Source: Neoroseomonas oryzicola (GTDB taxonomy: Bacteria > Pseudomonadota > Alphaproteobacteria > Acetobacterales > Acetobacteraceae). From it: a stretch of DNA of 64,000 nucleotides. Of the stretch, positions 1 through 8,026 are shown piece after piece. The first letter of the stretch is position 1. Each line of letters starts with the position of its first letter. Both the position numbers and the translations under genes were made by a program. The notes under the pieces are model-generated. The model made no database searches. It had not been told where the DNA came from and saw nothing but the letters and a program-made list of their open reading frames with translations. The stretch lies in NCBI RefSeq assembly GCF_012163135.1, contig NZ_JAAVUP010000001.1:744001-808000 (forward strand), read 5' to 3'.

Positions 1-1629
1 GACCAGCCGCCCCTGCGCGTCGAACAGCCGCAGATGGTTGTCGGTGCCGAGCAGGAACCCGTCGTCGCGCACCAGGATCGCGAGGCTGCGGGCGAACTCG
101 CCCTCCCCCAGCCGCAACGGCGTGTTGCCGAGGCGCGGGCGGTTCGAGTTGCGCCAGTCGAGCACGCGGATGCGCGGCGTCTCGACCCGCGCCGCGGCGA
201 AGCCCGCCTCGCCCTGCCAGGCAGACAGCGTCCCCGTCAGCGGATCGAAGACCAGCGGCTGGCCGCCCGCGCGCAGCGTGAACAGCACCTGCGTGCCGTC
301 GGCCGACAGGGCCAGCGTCACGCCGGTGTTGCGGAAATCGCCCCCGGGCGGCCGCGGCGCGATGGCGACGGACCCGTCCGGCGCCAGCAGCCCCCAGCCC
401 GGATCGGCCGCGGCATAGGCCAGCCCGCCCTGCGGCAGCGGCAGCAGGTGGGAGATGGCGTCACGCGATGCCGGGATGTCGACATAGGGCCCGAGCCCGA
501 AATCCACCCAGCGACGGATGACGAATTCCCGCCGCACATCGGGCGCGGCGGCTGCCGGCGCGGGCGGCGCGACGGCCGCGCCGGGCGGCGGCGGTTGCTG
601 TTCGCGCACCGCGAGCCCGCGCGAGCCCTGCGAGGAGGAGGACGACCCTGCCGCGGCTCGCCCGCCTCCGGCCGCTGCCGCCGGCGGCGCGGCTTGGCGC
701 ACCGCGGGTGCCTGCGCCGCGCCGGGCGTCCGGTTCAGGCGCGCATAGCCCGCGGCATGGAACTGCACGCCACCCTTGCCGTCATGCGCCCAAGCCACCG
801 CGGGCAGCCCCTCGCCCGCCAGGCCCGAGACATCGGGGGCAAAGACGCTGCGCAGGTCGGATGCGGCCAGGATCTCGACGCGCAGCCGGTCCTCGAAGCC
901 GACGGCGAGCAGCGATCCGTCCGGCGAGAACGCGATGCCGTAGGGCCGCGCGCCCTGCACCGGCACGCGCTGCGCGATCCGCTGCCCCTGCGGGTCGTAC
1001 AGGCGTATGCCGCCATCGGCGGAACTCGCCGCGAGCCGCCCCGCCGCATCGAAGGCCACCATGCGGGTCGGTCCGGTGAAGGCCGTGTCCTCGAACAGCA
1101 GTCGCCCGTTGCGCGCGTCCCACACCTTGAGGCCCGCGCGCCCGCCAAGCGCGGCGGCCAGCCGCGTCCCGTCCGCCGAGAAGGCAAGGTGCTGGATCGG
1201 GGCGGCCAGCCCCGGAAGCCGTGCCGCGAGCCGCCCCGTCCGGGCATCGAAGATGTACAGCGCGAAGCCCGGGTCCCAGGACCGGGCCGTGAAGCCCGCG
1301 GCCGCAACGCGCGCCCCGTCGGGCGTCATCGCCACGGCATAGAGCTCGCCCTCGGCATCCGGCCCCATGGGCGGGCGGATGACCAGCCGCTGCGAGCCCT
1401 CGGGCAGGTTCCACAACCGCAGCGTCTTGTCGTCCGACACCGTCGCGAGCACCGACCCCTGCGCGTCGGTGGCAAGCCGCGCGATGGGCGCGATGTGCGC
1501 CTCCGCCTCGACGCGCAGGAAGGGCTGCTGCGGCGGGTCCTGCTGCGCCTGCTGCGCCAGCGCGGCGCCGGCGGAGACGAGAAGGGCCGCCGCGAGCCAC
1601 AGGCGCGCGAGCAGGCGGCGGCCGGTCAT
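1..1629 (-). CDS. Secreted WD40-repeat protein, 3' end cut by window
   Basis: The frame is open for 543 codons from an ATG at 1629 down to base 1 without a stop, so the C-terminus lies outside the window. It begins with a signal peptide (MTGRRLLARLWLAAALLVSAG, cleavage near ALAQ). It then shows repeated WD40-like blades such as LATVSDDKTLRLWNLP, LAFSADGTRLAAALGGRAG and GIAFSPDGSLLAVGFEDRL. A low-complexity Ala/Pro/Ser/Gln linker around residues 310-375 separates two groups of blades. The start lies 4 nt after the stop of the lipoprotein gene at 1634, so the two are probably co-transcribed. Such proteins usually act as periplasmic interaction platforms; no enzymatic motif is visible. The partner is unknown. 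Confidence 0.85.
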   Translation of the reverse strand, partial: MTGRRLLARLWLAAALLVSAGAALAQQAQQDPPQQPFLRVEAEAHIAPIARLATDAQGSVLATVSDDKTLRLWNLPEGSQRLVIRPPMGPDAEGELYAVAMTPDGARVAAAGFTARSWDPGFALYIFDARTGRLAARLPGLAAPIQHLAFSADGTRLAAALGGRAGLKVWDARNGRLLFEDTAFTGPTRMVAFDAAGRLAASSADGGIRLYDPQGQRIAQRVPVQGARPYGIAFSPDGSLLAVGFEDRLRVEILAASDLRSVFAPDVSGLAGEGLPAVAWAHDGKGGVQFHAAGYARLNRTPGAAQAPAVRQAAPPAAAAGGGRAAAGSSSSSQGSRGLAVREQQPPPPGAAVAPPAPAAAAPDVRREFVIRRWVDFGLGPYVDIPASRDAISHLLPLPQGGLAYAAADPGWGLLAPDGSVAIAPRPPGGDFRNTGVTLALSADGTQVLFTLRAGGQPLVFDPLTGTLSAWQGEAGFAAARVETPRIRVLDWRNSNRPRLGNTPLRLGEGEFARSLAILVRDDGFLLGTDNHLRLFDAQGRLV

Positions 1630-1633
1630 CGGT

Positions 1634-2635
1634 TCAGCCGGCCAGCTCGAAGCCCTGGCCCTGCGCCAGGCGGTCGGCGTTCTGCACGCTCTCCGAGAAG
1701 TTGTCGCGCCGCGCGATGTTCGACGCGGCGAGCTGGCGGAACTCGCCATCCTGCCCGCGCCCGGCCGAGGGCTCGGTGCCGAGGCCGCGCACGCCGACGG
1801 CGCTCGCCGGCACGTAGCCGCGCAGGCCCGAGGAGGTCTCGACCATCGCGAAGTTGCCCTGGGCCGGCGTCACCGTGACCTGGTCGCGCGCGCTGAGCTG
1901 GCCAATCTCGGCCGCGCCGGCATCCGGGCGGATGCGGATCGGCGCGGAAACGCGCGCCGTCGTCGGCGTCGGCGCGCGGCGCGCGGTCGCGGCCTGCTTG
2001 GTGCCCGGCGCGATGGTCTCGATCGCGGTGTCGAACTCGCTGCCGCGTGTGCCGATCTTCTGGTTGATCTGCTGGGCGAGCGCCACGTCGCGCTGCATCA
2101 GCTGCCGCTGGTAGGACATCAGCGCCATGCCCTGGTCGCGCGACATCCGGCCGGCGCGCACGTCGCGGCGGATCTGGTTCGCCGCGTTCATGCGGCAGTT
2201 CACCAGCTGGTCGAAGGCTATCTGGGTGCGGTCGAGCTGGGCGTTCTCGTTCCTGAGGTCGCCGCCGACCGCCATCAGCAGCTGCTGCTGGTCCTGCGCC
2301 TGGCGCTGGCGCGCCTGGATGTAGCCGGCGGTGCCGCCGATCACGCCACCCGCCAGGGCGCCGATCGCGGCACCGGCGAGGATGTCGCTGCCCCGCCGGC
2401 CCGTCGCCGCGGCGATCAGGCCACCCGCGAGCGCCCCGGTGCCGGCGCCGATGGCCGCGCCGCGCAGGATGTCCTCGCCGTAGAAGTCGCCGGTGCTGTC
2501 GAGCTGCACGACGTAGGTGCGGCATGCATCGCGGCCGTCATCCGTCCCGATGCGGCTCGCCTGGGTGGAAACGCAGCCGGCCAGCATGGCGGCGGCCGTG
2601 ACGGCGGCGATCGGGCGGCGAAGAGCGGAGCGCAT
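1634..2635 (-). CDS. Lipoprotein with glycine-zipper and SH3-like domains
   Basis: This is a 333-residue envelope lipoprotein. The N-terminus carries a lipobox, LAGC (Cys about residue 21), so it should be lipidated and anchored in a membrane. Residues about 58-105 form a glycine-zipper segment rich in GAAIGAGTGALAGG-type repeats, which in this family inserts into or spans membranes. A charged helical region follows. Residues about 225-290 (RVSAPIRIRPD to GLRGYVPASAV) resemble a bacterial SH3 domain, usually a peptidoglycan- or protein-binding module. It is first in a two-gene operon with the downstream WD40 protein. The substrate is unknown; a role in envelope assembly is inferred only from the domains. 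Confidence 0.85.
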   Translation of the reverse strand: MRSALRRPIAAVTAAAMLAGCVSTQASRIGTDDGRDACRTYVVQLDSTGDFYGEDILRGAAIGAGTGALAGGLIAAATGRRGSDILAGAAIGALAGGVIGGTAGYIQARQRQAQDQQQLLMAVGGDLRNENAQLDRTQIAFDQLVNCRMNAANQIRRDVRAGRMSRDQGMALMSYQRQLMQRDVALAQQINQKIGTRGSEFDTAIETIAPGTKQAATARRAPTPTTARVSAPIRIRPDAGAAEIGQLSARDQVTVTPAQGNFAMVETSSGLRGYVPASAVGVRGLGTEPSAGRGQDGEFRQLAASNIARRDNFSESVQNADRLAQGQGFELAG

Positions 2636-2829
2636 CCAGACAACTCCCAGTGTGACAGGCGCACGCGACGCTACCAGTCTCCCGTCCCCGGTTCCAGAGA
2701 GGGGTCGGCCGCTGGCGTGCGCAAGGTCACGCTGGGCAAGGCGCCCGCGCCTCCCTTACCCTCCGCGGCCGGGGCCGCGCCCGCGCCATCCCGGCGCCCC
2801 GGGCGGCCAGGAACGACAGGGGTTCACGG

Positions 2830-3951
2830 ATGCAGACGACACGCAGGCTCGTGCTCGGCGCCGGTCTCGGCGCGCTGACCATCGGCCGGGACGCTTTCGC
2901 CCAGGGTGCCTCGGGCCCGATCCGCATCGCCACCGCCGGCCCGATGACCGGCCAGTACGCCGCCTTCGGGACACAGATGCGCGAGGGAGCGACCCAGGCG
3001 GTGACCGACATCAACGCCGCCGGCGGCGTGCTCGGCCGCCAGCTGGTGCTCGAGATCGGCGACGACGCCTGCGACCCGCGCCAGGCGGTCTCCGTCGCGA
3101 ACCAGCTCGCCTCCCGCCGCGTGCAGTTCGTCGCCGGGCATTTCTGCTCCGGTTCCTCGATCCCGGCGCGCGACGTCTATGCCGAGGAAGGCGTGCTGCA
3201 GATGTCGCCCGCCTCGACCAACCCGCGCTTCACCGACGAAGGCAAGTGGAACACCTTCCGCACCTGCGGGCGCGACGACCAGCAGGGCCTCGTGGCCGGG
3301 CGCTACATCGTGCAGAACTTCCGCGGCAAGAAGGTCGCGATCCTCCACGACAACTCGGCCTACGGCAAAGGCCTCGCCGACGAGACCAAGAAGGCGATGA
3401 ACGCCGCCGGCATGCAGGAGACGATGTACGCCGCCTACACGCCGGGCGAGCGCGACTACAACGCCCTCGTCAGCCGCATGAAGGCGGCGGGCATCGAGGT
3501 CATCTACCTCGGCGGCTACCACACGGAGGGCGGCCTCATCATCCGCCAGGCCAAGGAACAGGGGATGAACGTCACCCTGATCGGCGGCGACGCGCTGGTG
3601 ACGAACGAGTTCTGGCAGATCGCCGGCAATGCGGGCGAAGGCACGCTGATGACCTTCTCCTCCGACCCGCGCCGCCGCCCCACGGCGGCCGAGGTCGTGG
3701 CCCGCTTCCGCGCCCGCAACGTCGATCCCGAGGGCTACGTCCTCTACACCTATGCCGCGATCCAGATCTTCGCGGAGGCGGCGAAGAAGGCGAACACCAC
3801 GGATCCGCGCCGGCTTGCGCAGGTGATCAAGGCGGACGGGCCGTGGCAGACGGTGCTCGGCCCGATCTCCTTCGACGCGAAGGGCGACGTCACGGTGCCG
3901 GACTACGTCTTCTACATCTGGCGCAACGGCACCTACGCCGAACTGTCGTAA
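2830..3951 (+). CDS. Branched-chain amino-acid type ABC transporter substrate-binding protein
   Basis: This 373-residue periplasmic binding protein belongs to the LivK/Leu-Ile-Val family (Peripla_BP_6). The N-terminus TRRLVLGAGLGALTIGRDAFAQ is a signal peptide with paired arginines, possibly Tat-exported. The mature part starts IRIATAGPMTGQYAAFGTQM and contains family landmarks such as AVTDINAAGGVLGRQL, the Cys-containing DDACDPRQA segment, YGKGLADETKKAM and YLGGYHTEGGLI. No permease or ATPase gene of the system is next to it, so it is an orphan here or serves a transporter elsewhere. The ligand cannot be read from sequence. It is followed 18 nt later by a strong hairpin (3970-3997). Confidence 0.92.
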   Translation: MQTTRRLVLGAGLGALTIGRDAFAQGASGPIRIATAGPMTGQYAAFGTQMREGATQAVTDINAAGGVLGRQLVLEIGDDACDPRQAVSVANQLASRRVQFVAGHFCSGSSIPARDVYAEEGVLQMSPASTNPRFTDEGKWNTFRTCGRDDQQGLVAGRYIVQNFRGKKVAILHDNSAYGKGLADETKKAMNAAGMQETMYAAYTPGERDYNALVSRMKAAGIEVIYLGGYHTEGGLIIRQAKEQGMNVTLIGGDALVTNEFWQIAGNAGEGTLMTFSSDPRRRPTAAEVVARFRARNVDPEGYVLYTYAAIQIFAEAAKKANTTDPRRLAQVIKADGPWQTVLGPISFDAKGDVTVPDYVFYIWRNGTYAELS

Positions 3952-3969
3952 CCGCAGCGCGTCACGCAG

Positions 3970-3997
3970 GGGCCCCGGCGGGCGACCGCCGGGGCCC
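3970..3997 (+). terminator. Hairpin terminator after the binding-protein gene
   Basis: A perfect 12-bp stem (GGGCCCCGGCGG pairing with CCGCCGGGGCCC) is closed by a GCGA tetraloop and followed by TTCGCGTT rather than a long T run. It lies 18 nt after the stop of the gene ending at 3951. Tetraloop hairpins of the same design occur at 4239-4268 and 51754-51777. Confidence 0.7.
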
Positions 3998-4043
3998 TTC
4001 GCGTTCCGGGCGTGGCCTGCGCGCCGCAGGATGCGGACCTCGT

Positions 4044-4056
4044 CATCGACTCGATG
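4044..4056. promoter_or_regulatory. Operator-like palindrome upstream of the short ORF unit
   Basis: CATCGA-C-TCGATG is a perfect 6+1+6 palindrome 74 nt upstream of the short ORF at 4130. A second inverted pair, CGATGC/GCATCG (4052-4072), overlaps it. It could be a repressor site for the small transcript. No protein is known to bind it; this is inference from symmetry and position. Confidence 0.3.
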
Positions 4057-4129
4057 CGAAGTGATTGCATCGGATGCCTGCCGCGTCGCAGCATCCTGGT
4101 GTCGTCAACGAACGAAAGGAGGTGATCCG

Positions 4130-4189
4130 GTGTCTCATCGCTCAACTCGGTCAGCCGCGGCCGCGGCCCGGATCACCGCAGCCGCCTAG
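4130..4189 (+). CDS. Leader-like short ORF (18-19 residues) with perfect Shine-Dalgarno
   Basis: A GTG codon opens a 19-codon frame reading VSHRSTRSAAAARITAAA then TAG. Seven bases upstream of the GTG ends GGAGG, inside AAAGGAGGTGATCC (4115-4128), a 14-nt exact complement of the usual bacterial 16S 3' end. The same ribosome site, GGTGATCCGG (4121-4130), is exactly complementary to CCGGATCACC (4168-4177) inside the frame, so translation could open or close its own start. A second 7-bp hairpin (4177-4195) spans the stop codon, and a terminator-like hairpin follows at 4239-4268. No plus-strand gene follows before 6435, so this looks like a free-standing small transcript. The peptide is not recognised. 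Confidence 0.5.
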   Translation: MSHRSTRSAAAAARITAAA

Positions 4190-4197
4190 GCTGCGGG

Positions 4198-5505
4198 TCA
4201 CCAGGGTTCCGCGGGCCGCGCACCGGCCACGCGATGGGAAGGCTCCGGCGGGCGACCGCCGGGGCCTTCTGCGTTCCTGGGGCGCGCGGCAGGCGCATGA
4301 TGCGGCGTCCGCGCCAGCAGCACCGTGCCGAGGACGCCGAGGCCCGCCGCCAGCAGCACCGGCGCCGCATGGCCCGTCGCCAGCGCGGCCGCGGCAAGCG
4401 CCGGCGGTGCGAGGAGCAGCGCGACGCCGCGGCTGGTGTAGAGCATCCCGAGCACCCCGCCCGCCGCGCGCACGCCGAAGCTGTCGGCGCCGAAGGCCGG
4501 CAGCAGCGCGACGAAGCCGCCCTGCAGCGCGCCGAAGACGAGCGCGAAGGCCTGCAGCCCCTCTGCCCCGCCCGCCCCCGCCCACAGGCACAGGCTTCCC
4601 GCCATCCCCGCGCAGCAGGCGATGAAGGTGCGGCGTCGCCCGAGGACATCCGACACCGCCGCGATCAGGAAGCGACCGGCAATGGTGCCGAGGCCGATCA
4701 GCCCGAGCAGCCCCAACGCCTCCTCGCGCGGCAGGCCGAATTCGCGCGCCGTGCCGGCGAGCATCGCCTGAGGCAGCGTCGCGGGCATCGAGACGAGCAG
4801 CGTGCCGATCCAGGCCCGCGCGAAGGCTGGGCTGCGCAGCGCGACGGGCAGTTCCGCGGCCGCCCGCGCCGTCGCGCCGCGCCGCGTCCCTCGCCGCCCC
4901 GCCGGCTCGAGTAGCATCGCCCCCACCGCGCCCGCCAGCACGGCCGCCACGCCGAAGATCGCGAAGGTCGCGCGCCAGTCGACCACCGCCAGGAAGGCCT
5001 GCGCCGCCGGCGGCACCAGGGCGGTGCCGACGCCGATGCCGCTCGCCGCGATGCCCGAGGCGAGGCCGCGATGCGCGGTGAAGCATCGCTGCACCGCGGC
5101 CATCGCCGGCACATAGGCGAAGCCGGTGCCGACGCCGATCAGCAGCCCGTATCCCGCATAGATCTCGACCAGGCTGCCCGCCGCCGCGGCGACGAGCAGC
5201 CCGAGGCCAACCAGCGCCATCCCCACGGTCGCCGGCAGCCGCGGCCCCAGCCGGTCGGCGAGCGGCCCGCTGACCGCGCTGACGAAGAAGCAGGAAGCGC
5301 CGGACAGCGCGTAGATGACGGAAACGCCCACCTCGTCGGTGGCGAAGTCCGCGGCGATCTGCTCGGCGAAGGCGGCGTAGGAATAGATCGCGCCGAAGCC
5401 GGTGAGCACCAGCAGGAAGGCGCCGGCCACCACCCGCCAGCCGGGATGGCGGCGAAGGCGGCGGCTGCGGCGGCGCGGATGGCGGGGCCGGTCCGCCGCC
5501 CTCAC
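4198..5505 (-). CDS. Major facilitator superfamily transporter
   Basis: About 435 residues with the twelve-helix pattern of the major facilitator superfamily. Examples are VVAGAFLLVLTGFGAIYSY (first helix), the helix 2-3 loop GPLADRLGPRLP, a central loop after MLLEPAGRR, and RFLIAAVSDVLGRRRTFIAC as the second-half signature. It resembles oxalate/formate or monocarboxylate exchangers, but the substrate is not readable. The start is taken as GTG at 5505, which overlaps the preceding gene's TGA (GTGA), because no ATG fits. The last roughly 25 residues, after HHAPAARPRN, run through a terminator-like hairpin and look like a non-conserved tail added by that repeat. Confidence 0.85.
   Translation of the reverse strand: MRAADRPRHPRRRSRRLRRHPGWRVVAGAFLLVLTGFGAIYSYAAFAEQIAADFATDEVGVSVIYALSGASCFFVSAVSGPLADRLGPRLPATVGMALVGLGLLVAAAAGSLVEIYAGYGLLIGVGTGFAYVPAMAAVQRCFTAHRGLASGIAASGIGVGTALVPPAAQAFLAVVDWRATFAIFGVAAVLAGAVGAMLLEPAGRRGTRRGATARAAAELPVALRSPAFARAWIGTLLVSMPATLPQAMLAGTAREFGLPREEALGLLGLIGLGTIAGRFLIAAVSDVLGRRRTFIACCAGMAGSLCLWAGAGGAEGLQAFALVFGALQGGFVALLPAFGADSFGVRAAGGVLGMLYTSRGVALLLAPPALAAAALATGHAAPVLLAAGLGVLGTVLLARTPHHAPAARPRNAEGPGGRPPEPSHRVAGARPAEPW
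4239..4268. terminator. Second GCGA-loop hairpin, near copy of 3970-3997
   Basis: A 13-bp stem with one G-T wobble (AAGGCTCCGGCGG with CCGCCGGGGCCTT) and a GCGA loop, flanked by AA on one side and TT on the other. It could therefore end transcription from both strands. Its core and downstream TTCTGCGTTCC closely copy the hairpin at 3970-3997. It lies inside the last codons of the MFS gene on the minus strand and about 50 nt past the short ORF on the plus strand. Confidence 0.6.
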
Positions 5506-6176
5506 CGCGCGCCATCCTGCAGGCGCGCGGCGAGCCAGGCGGCCACCGCCTCGGCGACCGCGGCGGTGGCGATCGGGTCGGGCCGGCTGCGGCGCCGCCC
5601 GCCATTGGCCGGGTCCGGCAGCAGCGCCCCGGCCGGGGCGACGACCACCGGCAGGTCCCAGCCATGCGTGATGCCGCGCAGGGCCAGCCGCTCGAGCCCC
5701 GCGCTGCCGTCCAGCGCGGCGCAATCCCGCGCATCGGGGGCGGCAAGCCCATGGACCAGCAGCGCCGGAGCGCTGCGCGCCGGAAGCGACAGGCCGCGGC
5801 ATCCGGGATCGAGTGCGACCACCGGCGCATCCCCCGTGCCGAGCACCACCCGCGCCGCCGCGCCGAAGCCGATCAGCGCCACGCCCCGTCCGGCGAGCGA
5901 GAGCATCTCGCCCGCCGCCCAGCTGCGTGCCAGTTCCTCGGCATCGCGGGACGGCGCGGGGGCGAGGGAGGCGCGCGGCCCCTCGTCCGCTTCCTCGAAG
6001 CCGAGCACCAGGGTCGCGATGCCGCGCGCCGAAAGGGCGTCCACGTAGGGTTCGGACCGCCCCTCGTCGCCGGTCGCGTCGGGCAGCAGGATCACGAAGG
6101 GCGACGCCGGCGGGCCGGACGCCGCCGCGGTCGCGGACAGCATGAGGCCGGCCAGCAGGCCAAGGGTTCTCGTCAT
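5502..6176 (-). CDS. Secreted alpha/beta-hydrolase-like protein, nucleophile apparently lost
   Basis: 224 residues with a signal peptide (MTRTLGLLAGLMLSATAAAS). The fold markers resemble dienelactone-hydrolase or DUF3530-type proteins: FVILLPDATGDEGR near the N-terminus, GVALIGFGAAARVVL where a G-x-S-x-G elbow is expected, ALLVHGLAAPD, and a late ITHGWD that would hold the histidine. The elbow reads GFGAA, so the usual Ser/Cys nucleophile is missing and the protein may not be catalytic. It overlaps the downstream MFS gene by 4 nt, so the two are translationally coupled. A sensing or binding role is possible but unproven. Confidence 0.75.
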   Translation of the reverse strand: MTRTLGLLAGLMLSATAAASGPPASPFVILLPDATGDEGRSEPYVDALSARGIATLVLGFEEADEGPRASLAPAPSRDAEELARSWAAGEMLSLAGRGVALIGFGAAARVVLGTGDAPVVALDPGCRGLSLPARSAPALLVHGLAAPDARDCAALDGSAGLERLALRGITHGWDLPVVVAPAGALLPDPANGGRRRSRPDPIATAAVAEAVAAWLAARLQDGAR

Positions 6177-6302
6177 GGACAGGCTCCGCTCGAAGCCCCC
6201 GGCCGGCCGGCCGGGGCGTGCGGAGCCTCGGGCAGGGCGGCGCGGCCAATCCCGAAGAAGTTCCGAAGGCGAGCCGAAACCGTGCGCCCCGGGCGCGCCG
6301 TT

Positions 6303-6332
6303 GTGATCGGCGTCACGACAATCGTGATCGGC
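6303..6332. promoter_or_regulatory. Palindrome with direct repeats in divergent promoter region
   Basis: TCACGA-CAA-TCGTGA (6313-6327) is a perfect 6+3+6 inverted repeat. It is flanked by two direct copies of GTGATCGGC at 6303-6311 and 6324-6332, two helical turns apart. It lies between the divergent genes starting at 6176 (minus) and 6435 (plus), about 100 nt before the latter. This is the shape of a binding site for a dimeric winged-helix regulator, possibly the product of the gene at 6435. Confidence 0.4.
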
Positions 6333-6434
6333 TTCGCATTTGCTCTATGCTCGCGTGGCGCCCCGATGCGGGCCCGGCCTGGGGCAACCCCCGCCGGCAG
6401 CACCACGCACGGGGCATGCCGCGGAGGGACAGCA

Positions 6435-7985
6435 ATGGCCGCCGCCTTGGGAGAACGACGGATCGGGAACTGCGCGCTTGATATCGAGCGCGGGATCCTC
6501 AGGCGCGGGGACGGCGCGGCGACCACGCTGCGGCCGAAGACGCTTACGCTGCTGCTGCTGCTGCACGACCGCGCGGGGCATCTGGTCGGCCGCACCGAGA
6601 TCCTCGACACGGTCTGGCCCGAGGTGACCGTCACCGACGACAGCATCACCCAGTGCATCGTCGAGATCCGCCGCGCGCTCGGCGACGACGGCACGCTGCT
6701 CAAGACCGTGCCGCGGCGTGGCTACCTGCTCGAGGCACCGCCGCCGGCGACGCGGACGGGCGTCCCGGCCGAGGCGCGGGGGCAGCCGGGCTCGGCGCCG
6801 GTCGTCGCGGTGATGCCCTTCCGGCAGTTCGGCCCCGACGCGGATCTCGCGACCTTCGGCCATGGCGTGCTGGAGGGCGTGGTCGGCGCGCTCGCGACGC
6901 TGCGCGAACCGGTGGTGATCTCCTCCAACTCGACGCTGCGCCTTGCCGCCGAGGCGCTCGACCCGCGCGAGGCGGGGATGCGCCTCGGCGCCGGCTATGT
7001 CGCGAGCGGCACGCTGCGCCGCGCCGGCGAGCGCATCCGGCTGACGGTCGAACTGGCCGAGGCCGGCTCGGGCGCGGTGCTGTGGCAGCGCCCCTTCGAT
7101 GTCACCGGGATCGACGGATTCGAGACCCAGGACCGCATCGCCGCGGTGATCGCCAACACGCTGGCGCCACGCGTGCAGGCGGCGGAACTCGCCAGGCTGC
7201 GGCGGCTGCGGCCATCGGACATCGGCGCCTATCACCTGCTGATCCAGGCCCGGCGCCTCGTCTTCAGCATGCAACGCGAGGCCTTCGAGCAGGCCGGCGC
7301 GATGCTGCGCCACGCGGCGGCGGCGGATCCGGATTTCTCGACGACCCATGCCGACATCGCGGCCTGGTACGGGCTGCGCCTCGGCCAGGGCTGGTCGCCC
7401 GACCGCGGCGCCGACGCCCGCGCGCTCGAGGACGCGCTCGACACCGCGCTCGCGCAGGATGCGGGCAATGCGCGCGCCCTCGCGATGCGCGGCCACAACG
7501 AGGCGATCCTGCACCGCCGCTACGGGGAGGCGATGGACCTCTTCGAACGCGCGCTGAACGTCGCGCCGAACGATGCCGAGACGATGCTCTGGACCAGCCC
7601 CGCCTTCTCGTGGATGGGCGACGGGCGGGAGGGCGTGCGCCGGGCGGAGCGTGCGATGGCGCTCTCCCCCGACGACCCGCTCGCCTTCCGCTACGAGCAT
7701 TTCCGCTCGATCGGCCACTACGTCGCGGAGGAGCACGAGGCGGCCGCGGAATGGGGCCTGCGCTCCTGGCGGTCCAACCCGAACTACATCTCGAACCTGC
7801 GCGTCACGAGCGCGGCGCTCGCGGCCCTCGGCCGCGTGGAGGAGGCCACGCCGCTCGTCCGCAGGGTGATGGAGCTGGAGCCGGGCTTCCGCGTGAAGCC
7901 CATGGTCGCGCGCCATGCCTTCCGGGAGGAAGCGGCGCGCGAACGCTACGGGCAGCGCCTCGTCGAGGCAGGGCTGCCGGCCTGA
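6435..7985 (+). CDS. Winged-helix (OmpR/CadC-type) regulator with TolB-like and TPR regions
   Basis: 516 residues. Residues about 1-100 form an OmpR-type DNA-binding domain (GRTEILDTVWPEVTVTDDSI, ending in VPRRGYLLE). Residues about 115-240 resemble the domain found in CadC-like regulators and class III adenylate cyclases (VVAVMPFRQFG, VVISSNSTLRLA, YVASGTLRRAGERIRLTVEL). The rest is TPR-like helical repeats. There is no receiver domain and no membrane helix, so it is a cytoplasmic one-component regulator. The ATG at 6435 has GGAGGGAC in front. The gene ends 41 nt before the haloperoxidase/protease/ankyrin cassette, which it may control; a palindrome sits upstream (6313-6327). Confidence 0.88.
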   Translation: MAAALGERRIGNCALDIERGILRRGDGAATTLRPKTLTLLLLLHDRAGHLVGRTEILDTVWPEVTVTDDSITQCIVEIRRALGDDGTLLKTVPRRGYLLEAPPPATRTGVPAEARGQPGSAPVVAVMPFRQFGPDADLATFGHGVLEGVVGALATLREPVVISSNSTLRLAAEALDPREAGMRLGAGYVASGTLRRAGERIRLTVELAEAGSGAVLWQRPFDVTGIDGFETQDRIAAVIANTLAPRVQAAELARLRRLRPSDIGAYHLLIQARRLVFSMQREAFEQAGAMLRHAAAADPDFSTTHADIAAWYGLRLGQGWSPDRGADARALEDALDTALAQDAGNARALAMRGHNEAILHRRYGEAMDLFERALNVAPNDAETMLWTSPAFSWMGDGREGVRRAERAMALSPDDPLAFRYEHFRSIGHYVAEEHEAAAEWGLRSWRSNPNYISNLRVTSAALAALGRVEEATPLVRRVMELEPGFRVKPMVARHAFREEAARERYGQRLVEAGLPA

Positions 7986-8026
7986 GCGCCGGCACCGTTG
8001 AACGTCCGGAAGAGGGAGAGCGACGC

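Noticed and set aside
34-1878. Long plus-strand open frame over the WD40 and lipoprotein genes
   Set aside because: It is antisense to a clear WD40 protein with signal peptide; its translation is an Arg/Ala-rich low-complexity product expected from GC-rich antisense DNA.
5664-6434. In-frame N-terminal extension of the winged-helix regulator
   Set aside because: The extension is antisense to the hydrolase gene and includes the promoter palindrome; the domain and a good ribosome site begin at 6435.
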